Assembly: GCF_023094165.1 (NCBI RefSeq)
Contig: NZ_JALMDK010000025.1
Location: 1 to 62,816, forward strand
Direction of reading: 5' to 3'
DNA length: 62,816 nt
Source: Crossiella sp. S99.2
Lineage (GTDB): Bacteria; Actinomycetota; Actinomycetes; Mycobacteriales; Pseudonocardiaceae
Positions 16,541-26,342 of the stretch are shown piece after piece. Every line of letters starts with the position of its first letter. The stretch's first letter is position 1. A program made the position numbers and the translations under genes. The notes under the pieces are model-generated. The model worked only from the letters and a program-made list of their open reading frames with translations. It ran no database searches and was not told the origin of the DNA.

Positions 16541-19500
16541 TTATCGGGGTGAGTCGAACAAGCCGTCCTCCACTGTGATGGCTTGTCCACCGGCGGGTAG
16601 TGCTCGATGGAGTTCGGGGAGATCAGCAGGATCGGGTGTCGTGATGTGGCTGGTGGTCTTGCCGTTCCACAGCATGGTTTCGAGGAACACACCGGGCAGC
16701 GGTTTGGGTGCGCGGCAGGTAGTGACGATCGCGGCGAGGGGGACTTCGGGATTGTTGGCGAGCATGCCGGGACCGGCCATCATCCAGTCGAGGTCGCATG
16801 CTCGAAGGAGCCTGAACAGGGCGGTCTTGTTGGGGGGATCGACGCCGTCGAATGCCTCGTCGAGCCACATCAGCCGGGGTGCGTTGGGGTGCTGGTCGTA
16901 CATGGCCTGCAATGCGGCGATGAACGGCGCCAGCAGGGTGACCACCCGCGCACCTCCGGAGAAGGTGTCGTGTTCGGCGCGTTCCAGTGGGATCCAGTTC
17001 GGTTTGGCGGCTGAGGCGGTGCGATATTCCAGCTTGAGGTCGAACCAGCGGCGGTAGTCCAGGGTGTGTTCCAGGCGTTTGCGCCAGTCGGTTTCCCCGT
17101 GGGCACGGGCAGCTTCCTGTGCTTCGGCGACCCGTCCGGCCAGGAACTGCTTGATCGTGTGCTGGGTGGCCGCGGGCAGGAACGTGACGCTTTCCTCTTC
17201 CAGGACCTGGAGCACCTCGTTGGCGTCGCGTTCTGCCGAGACCGGGACTCGTGTCAGGCGCAGGGTGAGCGCCGAGGTGGTGGTAGGGCTGGCTTTGAGC
17301 TTGGTGTTGATGCTTTTGCGGAGCGATTCGACTTCCACCAGTCGGTCGCGGAGGTGTTCGACGAAGGTGCTGCCCAGTAGTTCGTTGATGGCGTGGTCGA
17401 ATTCCGCGTCGTAGTTGGCTTTGAGCTGGGCGAGTTGTTCCTGCAGGGTGCGTGCTGCAACGGGCGGTGCGTACGGTCGGCCGGAGCCGTCGATGATCAG
17501 TTCCACTGTGGGGAGCTGGGCCGGGTTGCTGTCGTTGGGTTCGGAGAGGTTGGCTGTCCGGCTGGAGAGGGCTTCCAGCCGGGAGCGCAGCGCAGGAAGC
17601 TGGCCGGTCAGGGCCTCCCACTTTCGCCGTGCGTGGGTTGCGGCTTGAGCTGTGCCTGGTTCCCATCCGGGGATCGGGATCAGACGAGCCGCGGACTCGG
17701 CATCGCCCAGAGCGGCCTCGGGGGTGCGGTCGGGGGAAGCGGAGATGCCGCACAGGGCAGGCAACGCGGCGTCCAGGTGTTGCCACCAGTAGGCCACCGC
17801 CTCGCCGTGGGTGGTCTGGACGGCGTGACGGTGTCGTGCCGTGGTGTCCAGGTCACTCTGGGCGGCGATCCGTTCCTCCAGCAGGGCACGCTGTTGCTCC
17901 CGCAGCGTCCGCAAGGTGGTGGTGTGGCCGGTGATCGCGGTCTCCAGCGCGGCGGCTCGCTCAAGGACTCCTTGCCCGTCCAAGGACAATGCCGCCCGTG
18001 CCTCCTCTGCTTCGGTGCGCAGAGCTTCGGCTTCCTCCTGCGCCGTGCCGGCGGCCTTGGTTTCACTGCTGAATTCCGCTTCACAGCGACCCAGCGTCTC
18101 CTGCGCTCGGGTCAACGCTGCGCTGAGTGTGATCTCCTGTTGCGCGGCTGCGTTGAATTCGCCGATGCTGGTGCGCAAGGCCGCTACCGCAGAGGCCACG
18201 GAGTTCAGGCCTTCGGCATGGCGGGGCATCTCGTGCTCGGAGGCATAGAGCGTGATCTCCCGGGTGGCCTCCTCGAGGGCCTTCTGGGCCGCAGTCTTCG
18301 CTTCCTGGGCCCGCCGTAGTTCCCCAGCACTGGCCTTCAGGAGTGCGGCGGCCTGGCGGGCTGCGTGGACTGAGGACACCACTGCGGTATCGGAGGGAGA
18401 AGTGCGGTAGGCGGTGGCCAGTGTCTCCAGCCGGCGGGTCAGCGCGGCGAGCGCGGCTGTGAACTCCTCGACCTGGGTCTCGGCAATGGCCAGTTCGGTC
18501 CGGAGGTGCTTGAGTCGGCGTTGCCGGGCTGCTTCTCGTGCGGCGGTGCCCAGCAGTTGCGCTCCCTCGCCGGCAGGCGCGGCCTGACCGCGCAGGCCCG
18601 CGAGATGCCAGTGACCGTCGGCTGCGATGACGGCGCGCTGTGTCCCGGACGCTGGCCGAGCTGTGGCCTGGCTTGAGCTGGTGGTTGGGGGATGGTCTTT
18701 GCCGTCAGGCTCGGGGTGATCCTGGAGTGTGTCGATGTAGGCCACGCCGCAGAGCAGTCGATCTACCACGGTGGCCAACTCGGCGGGGATATCGGCGGCG
18801 GGAGCCAGGACCGAGCGCAGCGTGTCTTGTTCGGGGATTCCCACGAGAGCGGGGGCGGGCGCGTGGCCCGGGGCACCTTCAGGCGTGGAGTCCGCGGCTT
18901 CGAGTTGCCAGACGACTTCGTGGCCCTCTCGGGCCTGTCGGTAGGTGCCGTCTGGGGTGATCCACGCTTGCAGGAGACCTGCCGCATCCAATGCCGCCTC
19001 CAGGACGGCGACCTGCTCCTGCGTGGTTGCGGGCATGGGGTCCACCAGTCGCCACAACGGTGCACCGGACTCGGTGATCCCCGCGGACCGTGGCCGCCGC
19101 GACCACAAGGCTGGCTGCAGCGGACTTGGTTCGCTCTCCTTGGAGAGAGTGTCGATCTCGAGGGCCACCTTCACCTGTGTCGCCTGGGCCGCTGTCAGTT
19201 CCTGGCGCTGACGCTGCTGTTGGCCGGTGAGATCGGACTGGGTGGGCAGAAAGTGTTGCCGCAGCAGGAGTTCCCTGAGTACCGGACCTGGTTGTGCCGC
19301 ACCGGCGATCGTGGCGACTTGGGCCATCCACTTTTCCACGAGGTCAGCCGAGGGTGGGTTCTCGGGAAGTTGTGTGGCCCAGCCGGACAGGTCATGGGCC
19401 AAGGCCGCGACCGCCTCGTCGACGTCCGCCTCGGCCTTGTCCGAAGCCTCTTGTGCCTTCAGATGCTGGCTCTTGTTGCGGCTGAGTTGACTGTCGGCAT

Positions 19501-20965
19501 GCTCGTCGAGTTGCTCGGCCTGGCTTTGCTGGGTGAACAAGCCACGGAGGTGGTCCAGGAGCTGCTGACGATGAGTGGTGAGGTGGTGCAGTCGGGCGAT
19601 GTCGCGGCGCTGAACGAGTTCTTCGGCCAGCGTTCCGCATCCCGCTTCTGCCGCGGAGCTCATCACAGCGTGGCCGGTCTGTTGCACCGTTTCCGTGGCA
19701 GCGGTGGCATCGCCCTGGGCCGTGTCGCGATGAGAGCGGGCCTCACTCAAATGTGTGCCGGCCGACTTCAAACGTCCTTGGGCCAGCTCCGCGCGCACCT
19801 CGGCCTTGCTGGCTTGCACCGCCAGCGAGCGTGCGCTGGCAGTGGCGCTGGCCGCGGTGAGGTACTCCTGCGATTTGTGCAGGGCGTCCTTCTGCGTCTG
19901 TGCCTTCTGCCGGTTGCCCTCTGCCTCGGTGATGTTGCCGTCGATCGTCTCGAGGTTCGCCGTGCATGTGTCCAGTGTGGACTGTTCTCGCTTCTCCTTT
20001 TTCAGGGCTGCGGTGAGAGAATTGTGGCTGGCGAGCACGGGGTCGGCTGCTTGCCGGATTTCGCTGTGCGCCCAGGGAAGCCAGTACTTACTGATGAACT
20101 GGGTGATCGCGGCCAGGGCCTGTTCAGCGTTGTCCTGCTCGGTGCGCATCCGTTCCAGTTCGTCCCAATCCTGGGAGAGCTGTTCGATCTCGCTGTCGTC
20201 GACGGCGGGGAGGGCGTGACGGAAGGCGGTGGCGAGATTGTCCATGTCGAACCGGGCGCCGATTTTGGGTGTGCGCAGCACCCGCAGCACGCGAGTGAGC
20301 TGGGTGAGCACCGCGGTGTCCCCGTCGAACATGGTGCGTGCGATGGCGGCACGGTACTTCTCACCCGAGGTGTGCTGCTCGAAGCCGGTGACTGTCTTGA
20401 CCTGGCCGGGATCGACGGGATAGCCGGACTCGACGAGGGTCAGTCCGGACCGCACACGGTGGCTGCCCAGCAGGGTGCACCATGTCGGGGGGATGTCGTT
20501 GTCCCCAGTTCGGGCCTGGGCGAAGAGCAGCGTGGTGAAGAACTCCGGTCCGTCCTGGGTCAGTCGGCCGTATTCGGCCCAGGCCCAGCCGCGATACTTC
20601 TTGGCGTTCTTCTCACGCCGGTCCAGGGTGTGCTCTGACGGCTCGATGTAGAAGCGGAACCGTTTGGTGGAGGATCCGAGGGTGTCGATGTTGTAGGAGG
20701 AGACATCACCGGCGAAGAGCAACAGAGTGGTCAGTGTCATCAAGGTGGACTTGCCGGTCTCGTTGGCGCCGGCCAGTTGCAATCGGCCGTCGGCGAACCA
20801 GGCTTCGGCGCGGTCGAACTCCCACAGGTTGACCACGCCGACCCGCAACGGTTGCCACCGCGAGCGGTGCGGCACCGGGAGTCCGCCCTGTTCGGCTTGC
20901 TCCCTCCACCGCAGGAGCGCGGTTGCCCCCTCGGACGGGTTGTTCTCGACCTGGGCCTGAGTCAT
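16541..20965 (-). CDS. jetC: Wadjet JetC-like SMC/MukB-type ATPase
   Basis: 1474 residues. This is the SMC-like motor of Wadjet, which extrudes DNA loops and senses small circles. GANETGKST (66-74) is the Walker A motif, FSGGARVV (from about 1335) the ABC signature and LMWLDEAFDGVDP (from about 1365) the Walker B motif. Between them lies a long Ala/Glu/Gln-rich coiled-coil region with a hinge-like break. Length and motif positions match the TIGR02680 family. Its ATG overlaps the jetB stop (TAATG), indicating coupled, stoichiometric expression. The opposite strand contains long shadow frames because of codon bias; these are not genes. Confidence 0.95.
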   Translation of the reverse strand: MTQAQVENNPSEGATALLRWREQAEQGGLPVPHRSRWQPLRVGVVNLWEFDRAEAWFADGRLQLAGANETGKSTLMTLTTLLLFAGDVSSYNIDTLGSSTKRFRFYIEPSEHTLDRREKNAKKYRGWAWAEYGRLTQDGPEFFTTLLFAQARTGDNDIPPTWCTLLGSHRVRSGLTLVESGYPVDPGQVKTVTGFEQHTSGEKYRAAIARTMFDGDTAVLTQLTRVLRVLRTPKIGARFDMDNLATAFRHALPAVDDSEIEQLSQDWDELERMRTEQDNAEQALAAITQFISKYWLPWAHSEIRQAADPVLASHNSLTAALKKEKREQSTLDTCTANLETIDGNITEAEGNRQKAQTQKDALHKSQEYLTAASATASARSLAVQASKAEVRAELAQGRLKSAGTHLSEARSHRDTAQGDATAATETVQQTGHAVMSSAAEAGCGTLAEELVQRRDIARLHHLTTHRQQLLDHLRGLFTQQSQAEQLDEHADSQLSRNKSQHLKAQEASDKAEADVDEAVAALAHDLSGWATQLPENPPSADLVEKWMAQVATIAGAAQPGPVLRELLLRQHFLPTQSDLTGQQQRQRQELTAAQATQVKVALEIDTLSKESEPSPLQPALWSRRPRSAGITESGAPLWRLVDPMPATTQEQVAVLEAALDAAGLLQAWITPDGTYRQAREGHEVVWQLEAADSTPEGAPGHAPAPALVGIPEQDTLRSVLAPAADIPAELATVVDRLLCGVAYIDTLQDHPEPDGKDHPPTTSSSQATARPASGTQRAVIAADGHWHLAGLRGQAAPAGEGAQLLGTAAREAARQRRLKHLRTELAIAETQVEEFTAALAALTRRLETLATAYRTSPSDTAVVSSVHAARQAAALLKASAGELRRAQEAKTAAQKALEEATREITLYASEHEMPRHAEGLNSVASAVAALRTSIGEFNAAAQQEITLSAALTRAQETLGRCEAEFSSETKAAGTAQEEAEALRTEAEEARAALSLDGQGVLERAAALETAITGHTTTLRTLREQQRALLEERIAAQSDLDTTARHRHAVQTTHGEAVAYWWQHLDAALPALCGISASPDRTPEAALGDAESAARLIPIPGWEPGTAQAATHARRKWEALTGQLPALRSRLEALSSRTANLSEPNDSNPAQLPTVELIIDGSGRPYAPPVAARTLQEQLAQLKANYDAEFDHAINELLGSTFVEHLRDRLVEVESLRKSINTKLKASPTTTSALTLRLTRVPVSAERDANEVLQVLEEESVTFLPAATQHTIKQFLAGRVAEAQEAARAHGETDWRKRLEHTLDYRRWFDLKLEYRTASAAKPNWIPLERAEHDTFSGGARVVTLLAPFIAALQAMYDQHPNAPRLMWLDEAFDGVDPPNKTALFRLLRACDLDWMMAGPGMLANNPEVPLAAIVTTCRAPKPLPGVFLETMLWNGKTTSHITTPDPADLPELHRALPAGGQAITVEDGLFDSPR

Positions 20966-22245
20966 TAGGGGGTATCCGTCTCGCGCGTCGTGGGTGGGGG
21001 AGTGGCCGGGGAATCCGCGGGGTCGGGGAGGAGCTCGTCTGTGGGCAGCGCGGGCTGGTAGCTGAGGCGGGGATTGCGGAAGCGCGCGGCGGTGGGCAGC
21101 ACTGTCCAGCCCTTGTTCGCGCTGATGCGCACCACACCCAGGGCCTGGAGGATCGGCTCGACCGCGGTCCGGAGGCTGCCTGTGCCGCCGCGCAGGTCCT
21201 CGGTCAGCGCCTCGGCACAGCGGATGCGGACCTCGGCGGTGACCTGATCAATGACCTCCGAGGTGACCGTGATCCGGCCGGCGCCATCAGGTGAGGGGCC
21301 CGCGGTGAGCACCCCATCGAGGATGTTGAGGGCGAACCAGGCGGAGCGTTTGCTGCCGGGGAAGGCCAGGACCATGCCGGCAGGGCAGTCCTGCGGCAAC
21401 CGAAGGAGTAATCCCTCTGCCCGGACCTCCACCGTGCCGCCGCTCATCTCCGCGGCCGCGGCAGCAAGCGAGGACCGTTGCGCCCGAGCGTAATCGGCGT
21501 CGTCGGGATGGAGATCGCCGTACAGCAAGGCGGTGTCTTCCAGCAGGTGGCGGAGCATGCGCTGGCGTCGTGTCGCCGTGCGCACCTCCTCCAGGTCCTG
21601 ACCCTCCACTGTGAACACCCGGTGCACGGTGTGCGGATCGATGAACTGCAGCAAGGCATCCGAGTTGACCTCGAAGCCACCACCGATGCCCTGGCCCTCG
21701 TCTTCCCACTGACGGAGTAGCCCGTCGTCGGAGGTCCGGCGAATCAGCACACCGCAGTCGACGAGGTGATCGACCGCCTTGAGGAAGGTCTGCCGTTCGG
21801 CTCGAGCCCTCCGGCGGCCCTCCTCCTTGTCCGGATGGGGGTTGTAGGGCTTGATCTTGCACGCGGGATTGACCGAGGCTGCCCGAACCGCATCGGAGAG
21901 GTACTGCACGGTGGTCGTGCCGGTGATCTCTTCGCACGCGGCGGCCAGCACGATCCGCAGCACCAGTTCCCGACGCGACGGCGGCTCCACCATCACCGGA
22001 GCAGCGGTCAACTCCGGTCCCGCCGGGTCGCGATGCAAGCGAACGACCCCGACCGAGGTGGTCAGCCTGTACCCGACCCGCGCCGCCCACCGGGTCAGGT
22101 GGCCGCGATTGTCCAGCACCGCGCGGTAGAGCCGCGGATTGGTCTGATATGTCAGTATCGGGAAAGCCAGCAACCCCAACCAGGCCCGCTGCGCGCTGTG
22201 CAGCCTGACCGCCTGGGGAAGCTCGTCATAGACCCGAACCGTCAT
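20965..22245 (-). CDS. jetB: Wadjet JetB-like kleisin-associated subunit (TIGR02678/DUF2398)
   Basis: 426 residues from the ATG at 22245, which overlaps the jetA stop by 4 bp; a longer in-frame extension lies inside jetA and has no coding character. Segments such as QRAWLGLLAFPILTYQTNP and the winged-helix-like RELVLRIVLAAACEEI fit the DUF2398 (MukE-like) component, which bridges the kleisin and the ATPase heads. No catalytic motif is expected or seen. It is coupled to jetC downstream. Assignment depends on position between jetA and jetC plus family resemblance. Confidence 0.85.
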   Translation of the reverse strand: MTVRVYDELPQAVRLHSAQRAWLGLLAFPILTYQTNPRLYRAVLDNRGHLTRWAARVGYRLTTSVGVVRLHRDPAGPELTAAPVMVEPPSRRELVLRIVLAAACEEITGTTTVQYLSDAVRAASVNPACKIKPYNPHPDKEEGRRRARAERQTFLKAVDHLVDCGVLIRRTSDDGLLRQWEDEGQGIGGGFEVNSDALLQFIDPHTVHRVFTVEGQDLEEVRTATRRQRMLRHLLEDTALLYGDLHPDDADYARAQRSSLAAAAAEMSGGTVEVRAEGLLLRLPQDCPAGMVLAFPGSKRSAWFALNILDGVLTAGPSPDGAGRITVTSEVIDQVTAEVRIRCAEALTEDLRGGTGSLRTAVEPILQALGVVRISANKGWTVLPTAARFRNPRLSYQPALPTDELLPDPADSPATPPPTTRETDTP

Positions 22246-23810
22246 GCCGGGATCAACTCCAATGTCCAATCCGGACAGACAATGTCGCCGGCAGGTGTGC
22301 GTACACAGGCGGACTCCGTTGGCCTGGCCGGAGGATGGGCGATGACCTGCCACCGTCCGTCGGCGGTGGTGACCCTGCGCACCTGGGACTCCTGCGTCGT
22401 GCGTGCTGAGCCGACCGCGGCCAGAATGCCCCAGAACAGCGCAGCCTCCCCCAGTCCCAGCGGCGCCCACGAGGACAGCGCGCTGCCCGAGCGTGCCGCC
22501 AGCAGGTCCTCGGCGGCGGACTGTTCCCGGCGCTGCTGATCCAACAGCCACCGCGCCTGATCCCGGGCTACCCGGCGATTGGGCACCTGCCCCGCAGGAC
22601 CACCGCTGCTGCCACGGGCGCGCTGGCGCGCGACAGCGTCGATCGGTACCGGCGGCGCCTCCCAGAACGAGGTCCGTGCGGCCCCCACCGGCGGATCAGC
22701 CGACTCACCGGGCAGGTGCTGGGCAGACCACTGCCCGGTGGTCTGACACCACATTCGCCACGCAGCCTGGTCATCGGGGGCCTCCTCAATCGCGGCCGCG
22801 ACCCGGAACAATTCGGCCTGCCGTGTGATGTGCCCGCCAGTGGAGAGCAACGCGCGAGTGCCACGCAGCAACGGCGAGACCGCGTTGCGGACCTGGCGAC
22901 GCAAGCGCGAAGCTTGAGTGTCCGGGCCGGCAAACCACGCACGCAGCGTGTCCACCCCAGCCTCGTGGACCTGCGCCATCTTCGAGATCAGCTCCTCGCC
23001 GGCACCCGGGTCCAGGCCGACCACTGCGACCTCTCGCCACAGCTGCGGCCCCAGCCGGTCCAGCTCTCCCACCGCATCCCGGATCCGGGCGGTGTAGGTG
23101 TCGATTCCGGCACCCCACACGGTGATGTAGGACATCACCGTCTCCCGCAACCGCTCGATCTTGCCTTCATCCGGTGCACCGGCCAGCGCCGAGGCCATGC
23201 GTGATTGCCACACACGCGCGGCATCGGCCATGGTCTTGAGCGTGGTACCGACCTGCGACCACGCCTGAGCCGCCGCCGGATAGTCCTTGCCCGTGACCGC
23301 CTCCAGCACCTCGTTGAGGCGGTCAGCGATCACGGCAGGCGCGAACGCCGCGGCGGAGGTCATCGCCGACTGATCATCACCACGTTCCCGCAGCCATCCG
23401 TGCAAGTCAGCCGCGTCAGTCGTGAGCTGGTAGCGATCCCGGGACCGGACGAAGTCCGCTTCCGTGCGCGCCTGGTCCTGCCAGCTGTGCACCACTCCCC
23501 ACTTGGCCAGCTGCTGCATGCGGGCGTCCAGGTCCAGCACCGGCAGAGTGAGCAGGTCTCTGGCCCGCGGTACACCGACGACGGATTCGACGCGTTCACC
23601 AAGAGCCGCCAGCAGCTCATCGCGACCCACTCCGGTCAGCGTCACCGCCTGTGCCTCGAAGAGCACGTCGACGATCAGGCGGTACTGAGCGGCATGGTCT
23701 TGCGCGGTCAGGTAGCTCGCGATCTCCATCCGGCCGGGGAAGCCAGCCAACTCCCACCGGCGCAGCCCCGGCTGCTCCGGCGCCCGCTCACGTTCGCCGC
23801 CCGCGCTCAC
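22242..23810 (-). CDS. jetA: Wadjet JetA-like kleisin subunit (TIGR02677/DUF2397)
   Basis: 522 residues and first gene of the jetABCD operon. DUF2397 proteins act as the kleisin (MukF-like) subunit joining the SMC heads. The N-terminal MEIASYLTAQDHAAQYRLIV is the characteristic opening, followed by a winged-helix-like region (LAKWGVVHSWQDQARTEADF, then DRYQLT) and a helical middle. The C-terminal VTTADGRWQVIAHPP with CVRTPAGDIVCPDWTLELI is also family-like. The start could be an internal GTG or ATG closer to the conserved MEIASYL segment. The upstream region is shared with the divergent nuclease-like gene. Confidence 0.85.
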   Translation of the reverse strand: MSAGGERERAPEQPGLRRWELAGFPGRMEIASYLTAQDHAAQYRLIVDVLFEAQAVTLTGVGRDELLAALGERVESVVGVPRARDLLTLPVLDLDARMQQLAKWGVVHSWQDQARTEADFVRSRDRYQLTTDAADLHGWLRERGDDQSAMTSAAAFAPAVIADRLNEVLEAVTGKDYPAAAQAWSQVGTTLKTMADAARVWQSRMASALAGAPDEGKIERLRETVMSYITVWGAGIDTYTARIRDAVGELDRLGPQLWREVAVVGLDPGAGEELISKMAQVHEAGVDTLRAWFAGPDTQASRLRRQVRNAVSPLLRGTRALLSTGGHITRQAELFRVAAAIEEAPDDQAAWRMWCQTTGQWSAQHLPGESADPPVGAARTSFWEAPPVPIDAVARQRARGSSGGPAGQVPNRRVARDQARWLLDQQRREQSAAEDLLAARSGSALSSWAPLGLGEAALFWGILAAVGSARTTQESQVRRVTTADGRWQVIAHPPARPTESACVRTPAGDIVCPDWTLELIPA

Positions 23811-24328
23811 TGGTCGCTGCAGGGTGGTGTCACGACGGCGCGCGCCGTCGTGTTCGGACGGACGCTGTCGGGCAGTTGCGGCCAGGTCTCCACGGAGTTC
23901 ACGCTAGGCATCGACACCGACAGCACCTCGGTTCACACGCCTGTTCGAGTAGCAGAGAGTGACGGCGAGTGTTGCTGCATGGTTGATGTACTCCCGGCAA
24001 TCATCCATCGCGGTGATCCAGATCGGCGACTGCGATTCATGGAGTAGCCATACGCCCATGGATAACCTAGGTAAATATTCTTGCATGTCACCGCGGCCGC
24101 CAGGTGATGGGCGAAGAATATGCAGATGACGACGCAGAGATACCGACATCTGCCGCCAGCGCAGCCTGACTGTTGGGATGGTCGCGTTGCTCGTTTCGGG
24201 TGATGAACCCCTTCAAGCCCTCGATTCGGCCGGGATGAGACGCCAGCCGACTGGGAAGGAGGTCGTGTCCTGGACACCGGTTCGTCGGCAATCCGGATCT
24301 GTCGGTACCGGCTGTTACGTTCCCGCCC
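23811..24328. other. Divergent intergenic region upstream of jetA
   Basis: About 520 bp with no convincing gene, between the divergent jetA and the PD-(D/E)xK-like gene. It includes a locally AT-richer patch around 24060-24130 (for example AGGTAAATATTCTTGCATG) that could hold promoters for one or both units. No operator repeat was recognised. Confidence 0.4.
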
Positions 24329-25396
24329 ATGACGAACTTCGACGGCGCCGTGGCTCGGAATGCCGGTGGAGGACCCAAGCTGGAGCTTCATTTCAGCAGT
24401 GGCTGGCCGGCGCTCACAGAGGCGCTGAAACAGCCAGGTTCTCCGCTGAAGGGATTCTTCGCCGACCTATTCCCGAACACCAAGACAGTCTTTCAACGGT
24501 ACAAGGATTCTGTCGGTGCTCTGGTCGTGCCAGCTAGCACGGAGGCACTCGGTGGCGGTATGGGCACGGTCGGCGGCGCCTTCGACTGGCTGGTCGACTT
24601 CCTCCTCTGCCCCCACCCCGACCTCCACCTGCCGGCCGTCGGAGCAGGCAGATGCGGCCACCGGATGCCGCGTGCACTGGCCGAACTCGCCGGCATCCTG
24701 GCAACACGAGCACCCAGCGAGGACACCCGAGGCGGCCAGGACAGGGTGAGCGAGTTCGACGGGCCCCACGCTGGGACTGCGGTCGATCCCGAGCTGCTCG
24801 CGCGAGGATGCTGGGCGTTGGCCTTGCTCACCGAGTTGGGGCGTGGCGTTGCGATCGAGCGCTCCCCGCTCGCCGCGGTTGACCCGACAACGGTCACCGG
24901 CCACCACCTGCTGGACATGGCCTCCAGCGTGGCACTTGACCAACTCGCCGCGCTTCGACGGCAAGCCGAAGCGGTTCTCCTGCCCGCACTGGCCGGGTAT
25001 GTCGGGCGCTGGGCCATTAGTCCCACTTTCGACGGCTCGGTGCTCCTGAACGCCGACGCGGACCTGATCGCAGCAGGCACCCTCGTTGAGATCAAGACGT
25101 TGCTGGGAAGCAAACGCAAAGACGGTAGCCGCTATGCGACGCTCGACAGCCAGACCTTGTTCCAGATGATCGGCTACGTGCTCCTGGACTTCCAGGACGC
25201 ATTCAAGATCCGCGAGATCATGCTGTTCAACGCCCGCTACGGTCACGTCGCCACTTGGCCGGTTCATGACCTCCTGAGCGGCCTCGCAGGCCACCCTGTC
25301 GATCTCGCCGCTACGCGAACCGAATTCAGGACGTTTCTGCTCAGCGGAGCGAAGCCGAGAGCCTGGGTTCGCTCCACACCGGCCAAGCCAGACTGA
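24329..25396 (+). CDS. PD-(D/E)xK-like nuclease-fold protein beside Wadjet
   Basis: 355 residues with no named family I can recall. Around residues 241-262 LLNADADLIAAGTLVEIKT gives the D-x(n)-E-x-K pattern of PD-(D/E)xK nucleases, followed by SQTLFQMIGYVLLDFQDAF and REIMLFNARYGHVATWPV, a helix and strand order typical of that fold. The N-terminal part has HSSGWPALTEAL-like and helical segments. The gene is divergent from jetABCD and separated by about 520 bp. It may be a defence nuclease or an accessory of the locus. The fold prediction is moderate, and DNA as the substrate is an inference. Confidence 0.6.
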   Translation: MTNFDGAVARNAGGGPKLELHFSSGWPALTEALKQPGSPLKGFFADLFPNTKTVFQRYKDSVGALVVPASTEALGGGMGTVGGAFDWLVDFLLCPHPDLHLPAVGAGRCGHRMPRALAELAGILATRAPSEDTRGGQDRVSEFDGPHAGTAVDPELLARGCWALALLTELGRGVAIERSPLAAVDPTTVTGHHLLDMASSVALDQLAALRRQAEAVLLPALAGYVGRWAISPTFDGSVLLNADADLIAAGTLVEIKTLLGSKRKDGSRYATLDSQTLFQMIGYVLLDFQDAFKIREIMLFNARYGHVATWPVHDLLSGLAGHPVDLAATRTEFRTFLLSGAKPRAWVRSTPAKPD

Positions 25397-25767
25397 TCGC
25401 AAGGACACGGGCGCGCCCCCTTGCGGTGTGGTTGGCGCGGACACCACAGAGCGAGCGTGCTGGCGGGAACCGCCTCGAATGCCGTGAACCAGCCCCGGGA
25501 CCTGGGTGCCCTGGAACGTGAGGTTCAATCGCCACACGATCGGTCGACCGCTCCTGCGTGATGCGGTGCGCCCAGAACCTGCTTCCCCAGCCCCCATGAC
25601 GCCGCGACGACAGGCACCTGGGCCTCGCAAGCCACCGCGCCGCCGCATCACCCGCCCCGGTGATGTCCCGACCCCTCACCGGAACCGTCGTCTGCTTCGC
25701 CGGCCGGGTCGCGCAGTGCTGCCTGGTCATGGCAGCTTCGCCGCGGATGTCAGGACCGGAGGCTACC
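25397..25767. other. Gene-free stretch
   Basis: No gene with convincing composition. A GGAGG ribosome site at its right end (25758-25762) serves the CHC2 zinc finger gene. Confidence 0.4.
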
Positions 25768-26013
25768 GTGAATGTTATGGCCCGCACCGCGTTGCCCGCT
25801 CCCGAACCGCCCGGCTCACAGGGCATCGCTGACCTCATAGAACAGCACACAACGTTGCGTCCCACCGTGCACGGCCAGCTCCAAGGTGATTGCCCGTTCT
25901 GTAACTCCACGGCATTTGTGGTGCGCCCTGCACACGGCACCTACCACTGCTTCGGATGTGGCGACGGCGGTGACTCCCGCGCTTTCGCAACCAAGGTCCA
26001 ACGCGACGTGTGA
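25768..26013 (+). CDS. Stand-alone CHC2 (DnaG-type) zinc finger protein
   Basis: Starting at GTG 25768, 5 nt after GGAGG, this encodes 81 residues. IADLIEQHTTLRPTVHGQ, then GDCPFCNSTAFVV and YHCFGCGDGGDSRAF, reproduce the zinc-binding domain at the N-terminus of bacterial primases (C-x2-C ... H-C-x2-C), including the GCGxGGD turn. The catalytic Toprim domain is absent. Such free CHC2 domains are found in actinobacterial and phage accessory regions, where their role is unclear. An ATG at 25777 is an alternative start but is farther from the ribosome site. Confidence 0.8.
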   Translation: MNVMARTALPAPEPPGSQGIADLIEQHTTLRPTVHGQLQGDCPFCNSTAFVVRPAHGTYHCFGCGDGGDSRAFATKVQRDV

Positions 26014-26342
26014 CTCTCGGGCCCAGGAGGTTGTGCCAGGAGTGAGTCTGCTGAACCCCTTGCCCCACCGACGATGCGGCCTCCTCCTCGGCGATCTCAC
26101 GATCGTCGTTGCAACGGGGCAGGGGTGTGCCCCCGTTGGGTTCGACCAGCTCGCCCCTTGCCGCATGCTCGTGGTCCGCTGTTCCTCCCCGCCACATCAG
26201 TGTCATGAACCGTTTCAGCCGTGGCGGGCAGGTGTCCCCACAACTGTCCAAGGGATAGCAGAACCCGCTGTCGCACTGGTTTGGCCGTGACAACCCGCCC
26301 TGTAGACCGGTGCCCTGGTCCTCACCTACACGAAAGATTCCG
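26014..26342. other. Gene-free stretch
   Basis: About 330 bp without a supported gene; I looked for a small FxLD-type precursor peptide for the following methyltransferase and did not find one. Confidence 0.4.

Noticed and set aside
15537..17057. A 506-codon plus-strand frame opposite jetD and the end of jetC
   Set aside because: Ser/Arg-rich composition, no domain and no ribosome site; the minus strand holds jetD and jetC.
18692..20638. A 648-codon open frame on the plus strand opposite jetC
   Set aside because: It is the antisense shadow of jetC produced by GC-rich codon bias; its translation is Gly/Leu/Val-rich without any domain, whereas the minus strand encodes complete ABC-ATPase motifs.
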